Below are positions 1-9,363 of a stretch of 64,000 nt of DNA, one piece after another (the stretch's first letter is position 1; each line of letters starts with the position of its first letter). Below the pieces are notes generated by a model that did not search any database, was not told where the DNA came from, and saw only the letters and a list, made by a program, of their open reading frames with translations. The position numbers and the translations under genes were made by a program. Source of the stretch: Carya illinoinensis (lineage: Eukaryota; Streptophyta; Magnoliopsida; Fagales; Juglandaceae); the NCBI RefSeq assembly GCF_018687715.1, contig NC_056755.1, forward strand, positions 32,915,001 to 32,979,000. The letters are read 5' to 3'.

Positions 1-2280
1 AGGGAAAACCAACTCTATGTCAAGAAGGAGAAATGCTCATTTGCACTAAACGAAGTCCATTTCCTTGGCCACAAAATCCAAGGTGGAAAACTCAGCATGG
101 AAGAAGGGAAAGTTGAAGCCATCAGGAAGTGGGATCCTCCCACTAAGGTTACCGAACTCCGATCCTTCCTTGGGCTTGTCAACTATTATAGGAGATTTAT
201 AAAAGGATACTCTACAAGAGCATCCCCCCTCACCGACTTGCTCAAGAAGAACAGGACATGGGAGTGGTCATTAAGGTGTCAGGAAGCCTTTGACGATCTG
301 AAGACAGCCAATACGGAAGAACCGGTCTTGGCCCTACCAGATTGTACCAAGCCTTTTGAGGTACAATCCGATGCATCAGACTTTGCCATATGGGGAGTTC
401 TCATGCAAGAGGGACATCCCATTGCATATGAGAGTCGCAAACTCAATGAGACTGAGAGGCGATGACAACTATCATTCACTGCCTCAGAGTTTGGCGACAC
501 TATTTGCTTGGCTCCCATTTTGTGGTCAAGACAGATAACATTGCCACTAGTTACTTCCAAAGTCAGAAGAAACTAAGCCCAAAGCAAGCTAGGTGGCAAG
601 ACTTCTTGGCAGAATTTGACTTTGTCTTGGAATATAAACCTGGCAAGGCCAACCTTGTTGCTGATGCACTAAGTAGGGAAGGGTAAACTTGCTGCTATTA
701 CTCAAGCTCAAGGGGAGCTACTCGACATAATCCGTGAAGGCATGGAGCATGATCCCTTAGCCAAGAACTTGGTAAACATGGCTAAGGAAGGGAAAACCAA
801 GAGATTCTGGGTAGAGGACGGTCTTCTCTACACCATCAGGCGGTGAATCTATGTTCCAAAGTGGAGAAACCTACGGAGGAACCTTATCAAGGAATGCCAT
901 GATTCCTTGTGGGCTGGACATCAGGGCCAACGACGTACTCGAGCTTTGCTGGAACTTCCTACTATTGGCCTCAATTGAGAGATGAGGTGGAACTCTACGT
1001 GAAGACTTGTCTTGTGTGTTAACAAGACAAGGAGGAGAATCAAAGTCCTGCAGGATTACTAGAACCACTACCCATTCCTTCTCACCCATGAGAAAGTGTG
1101 AGCATGGATTTTATAGTGGCTCTACCTAAATCCGAGGGGTGCGGTACCCTCATTGTGGTGGTAGATCGATTCTCCAAGTATGCCACCTTCATAGCGGCTC
1201 CTAAGGATTGCTCAGCTGAAGAAACTGCAAAATTATTCTTCAAGCATGTGGTGAAGTATTGGGGCTTACCACGGAGCATCATTAGTGATCGGGACCCTCG
1301 CTTCACAGGAAAGTTCTGGTCAGGACTATTCAAGCTTATGGGGTCTGCCCTACATTTCTCTACCAGCTTTCACCCTCAGACAGATGGGCAAACTGAGAGG
1401 GTAAATGCCTTGTTGGAGTTATATTTAAGGCACTTTGTAAGTGCCAACCAATCCGATTGGGCTAAGTTATTGGATGTCGCTCAATTCTCCTATAATTTAC
1501 AAAGGAGTGAATCCACAAACAAAAGCCCATTTGAGATTGTAATGGGACAGAAACCACTTACTCCCCAGTCATTGGAGACAAGCTATGCGGGAAATTGTCC
1601 AAGTTATTGGATGTCGCTCAATTCTCCTATAATTTACAAAGGAGTGAATCCACAAACAAAAGCCCATTTGAGATTGTAATGGGACAGCAACCACTTACTC
1701 CCCAGTCATTGGAGACAAGCTATGCGGGGAATTGTCCAACAGCCTTCAAGGTTGCTAAGTCTTAGAACGAACAAATGGATGTGACATGTTCCTACTTAGA
1801 CAAAGCAACCAAGAAGATGAAGAAGTGAGCTGATCAGAAGAGGAGGCACACGGAATATCGTATAGGCGACTTGGTGTTAGTAAAAATCTTGTCGATCCAA
1901 CACAAGTTCACAAGAAAGCTACACAAGGAGCTTGTACGACGTTATGAGGGACCATTCCCAATCATCAAGAAAATAGGGAAGGTCTCCTACAAGCTAGACT
2001 TACCCTCCAAGTTCAAGCTTCATCCGGTCTTCCATGTCAGCTGTTTGAAGCCTTACCATGGTGATGAAGAGGAGCCAACACAAGAAGAGTCTAAGCGCGC
2101 GCCATTGGGCATAACTACCACTTTCGACAAAGAAGTAGAAGAAATCTTGGCGAACCGTGTCATCAGGCGAAAGAGTCATATGCCACGCCAAGAATACTTG
2201 ATCAAGTGGAAGGGATTACCCGAAAGTGAGACAACTTGGGAACCAAAGGAGTCATTGTGGCAGTTTGAAGATCACATCTG
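1..2280 (+). pseudogene. Ty3/gypsy chromovirus polyprotein, 3' part, frameshifted
   Basis: Decayed pol region of a gypsy retrotransposon, entering from the left edge. Frame 1 (1-465) covers the end of reverse transcriptase and the start of RNase H ([34 protein letters not shown]). After a small deletion near 465 the RNase H continues in another frame to 686 (HFVVKTDN, ADALSREG). A further frame holds the zinc-binding linker up to a TGA at 844-846. The integrase core (1098-1679) keeps its three acidic positions in MDFI, ISDRDPRF and QTERVN. The C-terminal part (1871-2280) has the GPFPIIKKIG and FHVSCLKPY motifs and a chromodomain (EYLIKWKGLPESETTWEP). A 137-bp internal duplication breaks the frame again. 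The product cannot be functional. Lineage is chromovirus; the clade is uncertain. Confidence 0.93.
1464..1737 (+). repeat. 137-bp tandem duplication inside integrase
   Basis: Bases 1464-1600 are repeated at 1601-1737 with two mismatches that I can see. Because 137 is not a multiple of three, the duplication shifts the reading frame after the integrase core. The near identity of the copies shows it is much younger than the surrounding decay. Confidence 0.92.
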
Positions 2281-2321
2281 AAGGTTCCACGAAGACACCG
2301 CGTCGAGGACGTCGCGAAACT

Positions 2322-2334
2322 GGGTGGGGGAGAA
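2322..2334 (+). other. Polypurine tract of the left gypsy element
   Basis: A GGGTGGGGGAGAA run lies directly before the TGTCACC that starts the LTR, as expected for the plus-strand primer of a gypsy element. Confidence 0.8.
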
Positions 2335-3012
2335 TGTCACCACCTAGACTTTTATAGAGAATTCCCTAACCTTCTAGAAGCCTCCTAGTCCTTTGTAATC
2401 TTGTAGAATTGTGTGGAGTATTCTAGAAGGGTGTAGAACCTCTTAGGAAAGGGCATTATAGACAAATCTAGAGTAGTAATCTAGAACGTTCTTTACCCTT
2501 GGATTGATGACAAGTGTCACAATCCTAACCATTCTTTGTACCAAGAGCTCCCTATAAATAGAGGAGCTCTCATTTGTGTAAATCACCAAGCAATAAGAGA
2601 AACAAGTTCTCTAGAGCTTCTCTCTCTATCTTCTCTCTCTAGTTTGTTCTGTATTGTCTTGAGTCATTTAGAAGGCTTACTTAGGAGCTTTGTGGAGAGA
2701 AAGCCTCCTAAGGCCGCACGGGACGTGTGAAGAAATTCTAAATCCGTGACACCTCACTCTTGCTAAAGGTGATCTTATTAAGGAACCCGATCTGTGGTTG
2801 TCTCTACACTATCATTAGTACATCAACCCTTAATTGGATAGAAGGTTAGAGATCATCAATGCATATTGTAAACTACCTTCTCTCGAATATAGTGACTTAG
2901 ATCAAATGAAGATGAGAAGCATAGAGGCAGATCAATTGGCTTTCCCCGTGCTATTTGTAATATAAATTAACCACGTTCGATATCGAAATCAGTCTTGTGT
3001 TTCCTTGGATCA
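2335..3012 (+). mobile_element. 3' LTR of the left gypsy element
   Basis: The LTR begins TGTCACCACC right after the polypurine tract, 54 bp past the polyprotein stop. It contains a promoter-like TATAAATA and a CT-rich leader. The right boundary is inferred from a terminal CA near 3011-3012. With no second LTR in the window it cannot be fixed, and it could lie some tens of bases away. Confidence 0.65.
2553..2560 (+). promoter_or_regulatory. LTR TATA box
   Basis: TATAAATA sits about 220 bp into the LTR and is followed by GAGGAGCTC and a CT-rich stretch, the usual U3/R layout of plant gypsy LTRs. Confidence 0.6.
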
Positions 3013-3073
3013 ATATTATAGGAGGCAATCAAATTAGCATCCAAAAAAAATGAGATACAATCAACTTCTTTGA

Positions 3074-3544
3074 TCACTTTCCTGCAATCATATGGAGGAG
3101 CCTAATAGAATGCATCAACTGACAAATCTCATCTTGCATGGGACCATCGTCTGCTAGAGCCTCATCCTCAATGGAATCTTCACCATTTGTCCCAGGAAAG
3201 TCAACAAGAATGTCTTCTAAGAAAGTAATACTCACTCCCTGAATAACAAACGAGAAGGACTCCTCATTAGCCTTCGTCTGACCCATGACCCGATAAAACT
3301 CAATGACCATGTCAGGATAGGCCACCCCCCTCTACCAACAAATCGGGCTCCATCCATTATTGCTGATAATAGAAAACAGGCTTCGTCCATCCCAGACAAA
3401 ATCACGAAAGTCTTCTATAATGATCTTCGGCTCTACCAATATTAGCCTCCTCATCTCACTAGCTTCACCACTAGGTTGTCCCTCTCTACCACATTTTCTT
3501 CTAATGTAATCCATTAATTCACTGTTCATAAGATAAGTACACAA
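3074..3544 (-). pseudogene. Plant transposon-type ORF remnant (PF20167-like)
   Basis: One reading frame of about 156 codons is interrupted by a single in-frame TAG at about 3332-3334. The first half has DYIRRKCGREGQ and FRDFVWDGRSLF. The second has YPDMVIEFYRVMG, then SFSFVIQGVSITF. The order aromatic-rich helix, then YPdmVxeFY, then a VxGvxvxF strand resembles the 'putative plant transposon protein' family found in plant mobile elements. The match is from pattern memory and is tentative. No function is claimed. It lies between the gypsy LTR and the left repeat arm of the outer CACTA element, on the strand opposite to that element's transposase. Confidence 0.45.
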
Positions 3545-3589
3545 CGAATATAAATAAAATGGAAAGTTCTAATTAATACTATATATGTG

Positions 3590-4530
3590 ATGTTCGAATA
3601 GAAACTACTACATTCGAACAAGAACTACTCTATTCGAACTAATGGGTATTCAATTCAAATGCGAAATAATACCATTTGAACAATATCGATCCATTTCGAA
3701 CGGTTTATATCCATTCAAACAAAATCAAGACTTGTTCAAATGGTTAATACGGATTCAAATGGATAAATATACAGTTCAAACAATATAAATCCTATGGCCA
3801 TCAAACAACATAAATATTATATTCGAATGGAGAGTAAAATCTATTTGAACGGTTTGTCAACTCAATTTTTAACACACATTCGAACACAAAAATGTTTGTT
3901 TGACAAATGCTCATTCGAACAACTTTGAAGCCTTTCGAAAGAGATCATCCATGAAGACCCATGGCTGAATTGACTCAAAATCGAACATGGAAACCAATGA
4001 TTGATCAATAATTGTTGGTTTTAAACAAAAAAGTTAAGATGGAGTTAAGTCCATCATTTCTATGGCCAAATGCCATGTGTGGTGGCCGGAAAACACTAAA
4101 AATGGGTCGGATTGGATTCAAAATCCGACCCCCATTTCAACCTATCGAAATCTCAAGTACATAGAGACCTGAGTGATGAGCCATACCTCTTAAATGGCAA
4201 TAAACAATCGAAATATGACAGAGTTGGTGGCGGGTGGTGGCGTACAATGGAGAAGGGGATTCGAATGGCAGTTTGTGTGAATGTGTACCGTTCAACATTT
4301 GAACTGGGTATTATGAGCATTCATGTTCAAACTCATGTTTTCTAGTTCGAACGAGATATCTATTTTAATTTAGTTGTTTGAATAGAAATTGACTGTTCAA
4401 ACAGAGGCCTTAGTGGTTTGAACAATGTACAATCCCGTTCAAACGTGTGGTTTCATGAAATTTCTAGAATAAACTATGTCAACTCATTTGCATTGATGTC
4501 ACAGTATGTTCGAACAAGCCTCTACTTCAA
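3590..4530. repeat. TTCGAA-type subterminal repeats, left arm of outer CACTA
   Basis: Many short motifs of the form (A/G)TTCGAA(C/T) or (A/G)TTCAAA(C/T) occur in both orientations at intervals of roughly 15-40 bp. The same motif set is found at 22640-22920 and 32800-33310. Such arrays are binding sites for the element-encoded protein in En/Spm. No gene is seen here. Confidence 0.6.
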
Positions 4531-4827
4531 ATGCCTAAATAAGTATATAACTATATATATATATATTTGTATACTATACAGTATAATATCTAACTATATA
4601 GTATGTAACTATGTGCTCTATCTAACCATTTAACTATATATTTAACTACTATAATATATACTATTATATATGAATTATTAGATGAAATCATGTCAATTTG
4701 TTGAATTGTGTTGTGTAATTCCTTTGTGCATATAACAATACTCTTAGTATATTATTATATTATTTATTACAGATATTATACTACTTATTATACTACTAGT
4801 AGTATGTTAGTTGTAGAGTGATCCTAC
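4531..4827. other. AT-rich spacer, no gene
   Basis: TA-rich DNA with short (TA)n runs around 4550-4570. It ends in TAC, the target site of the inner CACTA element. Nothing else is recognised. Confidence 0.7.
4825..4827. repeat. Target site duplication (TAC), left
   Basis: TAC directly before CACTACAA; it matches TAC at 22529-22531 directly after the right terminus. Confidence 0.85.
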
Positions 4828-4850
4828 CACTACAACAGATTACACTTTTA
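4828..4850. repeat. Left terminal inverted repeat of inner CACTA
   Basis: CACTACAA followed by partly matching sequence ending CTTTTA. The right end read on the other strand begins CACTACAAGAATC and reaches CTTTTA at the same distance. The first eight bases are identical, and the rest is an imperfect match. Confidence 0.85.
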
Positions 4851-5715
4851 CCAGCGATTAATAATCGCCGCCAAAACACCAAAAATCCCCGCTATATCTA
4901 TATCCCGGCGATATCATAATCGCTGCCAGTTCGCCGGTACTATTCAGCCAGTTCCTATATAGTGCGGCGGAAAGAAAAAATCGTCGGCATATAAGTATAT
5001 ATACCAGCGATTTTATAATCGCTGGAATATAAATTTAAAAACGTTCGAGATTTGGCAGCGATTCCAGAATCGCTGCCATTTACTAAGCCAGCGAGTTCTG
5101 AAGCGCTGCGATATATTTATTCGGTTATGAAATTTAGTTCCCAGCGATTATAAAATCGCTGTAATATTATATCCCAGCGATTTTTTAATCGCTGGGAAAT
5201 AACTTTCATTACCGAAACCAATTTTGCCAGCGTTTGTAAATTCGCTGCTATTTAGTCTACCAGCGATTTAAGAATCGCTGGGAAATAAATGTCACAACCA
5301 AAGTTTATTTGCCAGCGATTCATGACTCGCTAGCATACAGTATAGCAGCGATCTAAAAATCGCTGCTATATCGTGCATTATATCCCAGCGTTTAACAAAT
5401 CACTGGATTATATATGGCAGCGAATCATAAATCGCTGTTTCATAATGTGCCAGCGAGTATGGAATCGCCGGTTTATAATATTCCAGCGATTTGAGTATCG
5501 CTGCCAAATAGTTTAATAAAAATAATCTATTTCCCAGCGATTAAGAAATCGCTGGTATATAGTATAGCAGCGATTTTTGTTCGCTGGGAACTACAGTTGA
5601 AAACTGGAATTTGTTTACCAGCGATTATAAAATCACTGCTTTGCCAGACAACTTGACTGTACATGCTTGTTTGTTGTTTTTTACTGTCTTTAACGGCGAA
5701 TTTTCAATCGCCGCC
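4850..5715. repeat. Palindromic AGCGATT/AATCGCT subterminal array, left
   Basis: About twenty units have the form CCAGCGATT, then 2-6 variable bases, then AATCGCTGG. Each is a small inverted repeat able to form a hairpin or bind a dimer, and they are separated by about 20-50 bp of AT-rich spacer. The first and last units carry a variant core (CGGCGA/TCGCCG). A shorter set at 22340-22512 has the same cores. Role by analogy with En/Spm: transposase-complex binding sites. Confidence 0.85.
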
Positions 5716-5741
5716 AAAACTTGAGCATCGAATTTTAATAA

Positions 5742-5787
5742 CCCATTATTCTTACTAAGTCCCATAAGAGCTAGTAAGAATAATGGG
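5742..5787. repeat. Hairpin, 15-bp stem
   Basis: CCCATTATTCTTACT at 5742-5756 is exactly mirrored by its reverse complement at 5773-5787 around a 16-base loop. It lies directly inside the subterminal array. Confidence 0.85.
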
Positions 5788-5808
5788 TCTCATTAATAGT
5801 TCCCAAGC

Positions 5809-5839
5809 ATGAAAATTCACTTAATTAGTGAATTTTCAT
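5809..5839. repeat. Hairpin, 13-bp stem
   Basis: ATGAAAATTCACT at 5809-5821 pairs perfectly with 5827-5839 around a five-base loop, 21 bp after the previous hairpin. Confidence 0.85.
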
Positions 5840-5842
5840 ACT

Positions 5843-7800
5843 TTCATCCAATTATACCTGATTGACATGATCAATTATAGTTTCCATACATCAACAAATA
5901 TAGCTGAGACCATTCTATCAAAGTGTTTAATTTCACACAAGTGTCAATTCAATTAACTATCATTGGGTGGAAATTCTTACTGATCATATCTCAAATACAA
6001 GCTGAGTGATTAATTACATAATAAACTATCATCTGTATTATATAATTGATTTGAAGACTGTAGTATCACTAAAATAATCTATACCAAGTTACACATTAAT
6101 ATAACAAGTGAGACTTATGTTTGGGACATTTCCACCCACACTTGGGCACTTTGGGCATTTGATTAACCATGGTGGCGAGCATGAGACCCATTTCACTGAC
6201 ACCTATTTTCAGATTGCATGGAAGTCAATACATGCATATTTTCCCCTGAGATATCAAAACAGTGAAACCCAATCAACATGTGACCAAGTAATTGGAAGAT
6301 GAAGCCTCAAAACTAATATTTAAAAGAGGAAAATTAACGTGATAATAAAATCAATTTCATGGCAGTTACCTTAGTCTTTGTATTAAGTGCATCCCGGGCC
6401 CATCGGTGCTCCATGCTCGGAATTTATATTAGAAGGTTCTCACCCGTAAGCGTATCCGTCACTCCTCATTGGACTAACCACCATTGTCCTATGCCTTGCT
6501 TTCAATCACCTTCATATATAAGATACGGTACCATGAAATCCAATGAGTTTTTGGTATAGCTTTAGAATCAACATGTAAAGGACATACCGGCTGAAGGATA
6601 TTTGGTTGTGATCTACCACTACAACCATTCATATTAGTCTCACCAAAGTGGCTATTAACTGGGAAAAAAAAACAACACGGGTAAGAAACGTATCCAACTA
6701 AAAGAACAATTATAAGTATGCCTAATTCCAATAAGTTATGCATTTAAGTCAAACCTTCAGGATGAATCTATTCACAAGTCAACACTTGCTCGGCAGGGTT
6801 GTCACCACTGATGACCAATAAAATAATGCATAAAAAAGAGATAAATCCCAGCTTGTCACCACTGATGACCACCAAATTAAAGCTTCCCACCTAAGGTGGC
6901 CACCCTTCTCATTTTCTTATCCATCTTAGAAATGCTATTGTTTAGAGGACCCTTTTTATTTTTACCACCTAAATTAGGTGACACATTTTTCATATGAACT
7001 TTACAATCCAGACTCCAGAGACTTACAGTTTAGTCCTTTACTTCCATCACACTTTTCCCTCGAATCAGATAATTACAACTTGTAATTATCGTTTAGAAAA
7101 ATTAAAAAATATGCCATATTCAAAAGACCACAAAAAAATAACTGAAAACCAAATTCAAAATCGTTAAAAAGAAAGACAATTGGGGTCCCAAATGCTGTAT
7201 ATCATGGATACAATGATTGACAAAACTTGTCCTAGTTCTTGTGAGTAAGAGAGAGTAGGAACAAAGTTGGTTGGGCATGTGAGCACTAGGAAATAAACAC
7301 ATAAAGTAAGAATAAGAACCAAGCCATGTGATTCCATGCTTTTATTCCACAAACATGTGACTCTCCTCCTCTGTATTTCCGAACCCACAAAATTCTCTCC
7401 CAATCTCAAAACCCCACCTTCACAGCTTGTCAAAACACCTCTGCTCTGCCCTTGAATCATTTTTAAGTGACCCCTAGCATGCACGCGGGACTGCTGCTAC
7501 CTCTAGTGTATATCTATTGGTGTCCAAGGTCAAACCCAATACGTATAATTATTATATAAACTCCACACTTGACTCTCGCATGCTATTTTGGAAATTATTA
7601 TTAAAACATTCATTATCTTCTTACCCTGAATATGATGGCCGCCTAGAGCACCCCCGCCTTCGTCGATCAAAATGCCCAGTCAAATACTTCCAACGTTCAA
7701 ACCAGATTTTTACTGCGAAGCCTTCATGAAAACAGCCGCCAAGTATGACAAAGAAATCCTACGAACGGAAGAAATGAAATAGCAGAAGATAAAAATTTAC
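5843..7800. other. Inner CACTA filler, no gene recognised
   Basis: Mixed-composition DNA with only short open frames. Parts with a less AT-rich, exon-like look (6110-6300, 6360-6480 and 7320-7490) may be further captured host fragments, but I recognise none of them. Confidence 0.5.
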
Positions 7801-9187
7801 CCAAGATAATGATTTGAGAATCCAATCACAAATACTCGTTTCAACACGTTGCCAACTGCATGTGTAAGTGGTGCCACCCTCTCCAGGGTGTTGGTGGCCA
7901 ACTGTTTTCGAACATTCAAAAAATAACACAAGTTTTTTCGAACTGTTAACGTGATAGCATGCAAAATTATCAATCGCTGAAATTCTGCACCAAGTAGAAA
8001 TGAATCCAGCAGTTTGGCTTTGAAGAAATGCAAATTTTTAGACTGTTCTAGGTTATCCACAGAAGAGAGGACTAGCATATAATTGCACTCAAAGCATTGG
8101 TTACCAAAGAATACTACTGAAAACAAATTTACCTGATTGTAAAGGTTGTAAAGCAACCCCACCCAAATTAGGTCTGTGATGAACTTGGTCAGACCTACTT
8201 TTGCAATTGCATCATTAAAACCATGCTTAAGTAGTTGAGGTCCCTCCAACTGTAAAATAAAACAAGGACAAAAAACAATTAGCTTAACTAGAACATAAAC
8301 TTATCATATGCATTATACAGATCAGTACATACATCCAAAACCAAGAGTTGCAAGATACAGTTAACTTACAATGATGGCAGGTGGAATACAGACGAAGAGG
8401 GCAATGATCGAAATATAAGCATAGATTTTAGTACTATCCATGTCAGTCTGCAAATTAACATTTAGATACAAAAACAGCAGCAGAAAAACTTTGGATTCTT
8501 GGAAGTTAAAAACTATCTAAACTCGTTTATAATACCTTTGCTTGTTCAACTCCAGTAAAGGGGTTAACGGGAGTTGCTCATGAAGATAACCATGATTTTT
8601 ACTGAATAGATACTCCTCTAAGTAAAGGAGATATTGGAAATCATGAAACTAATGATTTCCAGTCCAGTTAAATGACAGCTCGGTCAACGATGCCATGGAC
8701 ACACCTGCATGTCAAATTAAAAGATAAACACACTTTGTAGATAATATAATTTCATGACATGCAATCTTCCATGTTACATAATTTCATCAAGATCAGCCCT
8801 CCAGTCAACTGGTTTGGTCTGCTGAGATTAAGAACATTTCAACCTGCATATAAAATTGAAACAAGCAAGTAAACCGAAGTAAGATCTTACAATGAACAAC
8901 AGGAGCCAAGGACAGGCATAAAGTGAAGGGTATTGATTGCCAAGAAATGAACTGATAGGCAGCAACATTAAATCTGACACATGAGCTGAAACAAACACAC
9001 AGAATTTTAAACGAAGAAACTTTTGACTCAACCGGTGTTGGTCATGTAATAACAACACAAAGCTAAAATCCCTAAAGAGCATCAAATTTTCTATCACCTT
9101 TGATCGTATGAGTGAAGGAGACAGCAACAGCTGCAAAATTTACATTACTGGTCACGTGGCCAAGTGCATGACACACGGCAACACTCC
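7801..9187 (-). pseudogene. Captured triose-phosphate/phosphate translocator fragment
   Basis: Six exon-like blocks in order on the - strand match the plastid inner-envelope triose-phosphate/phosphate translocator (a drug/metabolite transporter-fold antiporter). They are 9187-9098 ([27 protein letters not shown]), 8985-8891 (QFI, PFTLC-type, LSLAPVV-type sequence, shifted), 8704 to about 8590 (SMASLTELSFNWTG), 8447-8370 ([18 protein letters not shown]), 8249-8133 ([32 protein letters not shown]) and 7901-7801 ([27 protein letters not shown]). Most keep GT/AG splice borders and introns, so the copy was taken as DNA. It lacks the transit peptide, the first membrane segments and the last exon. 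It has frameshifts and a TAG in the third block, so no transporter can be made. Confidence 0.88.
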
Positions 9188-9330
9188 TCAAAAATCTAAC
9201 TTCAGCCGAGAGTTGCTTATCTCCCCGGTGTTGACATAGTACGTTTAGTAAGTATATATATATAGTAATATATATATATTGCCCAGCTGTCACCATCGAC
9301 TACCAAAAAACCACCCAATGAGGCAAAAAA

Positions 9331-9363
9331 CGTTGGAGCCCCCCTTATGGGTCGGGGGGCTCA
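9331..9363. repeat. GC-rich hairpin at the gene 3' end
   Basis: GAGCCCCCC and GGGGGGCTC flank a short TTATGGGTC loop, overlapping the stop region of the Ptta-like gene. It may be chance or an RNA structure. Confidence 0.5.

Noticed and set aside
4850..5715. CRISPR-like array of short repeats and spacers
   Set aside because: The repeats are palindromic variants inside a plant CACTA element, with irregular spacing and no cas genes.
6615..6622. Another CACTACAA in the inner element, possible second terminus
   Set aside because: No subterminal repeats follow and no matching right end with a 3-bp duplication was found.
7164..7484. 106-codon - strand frame downstream of the translocator fragment as its last exon
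   Set aside because: It does not resemble the translocator C-terminus or any family I know.
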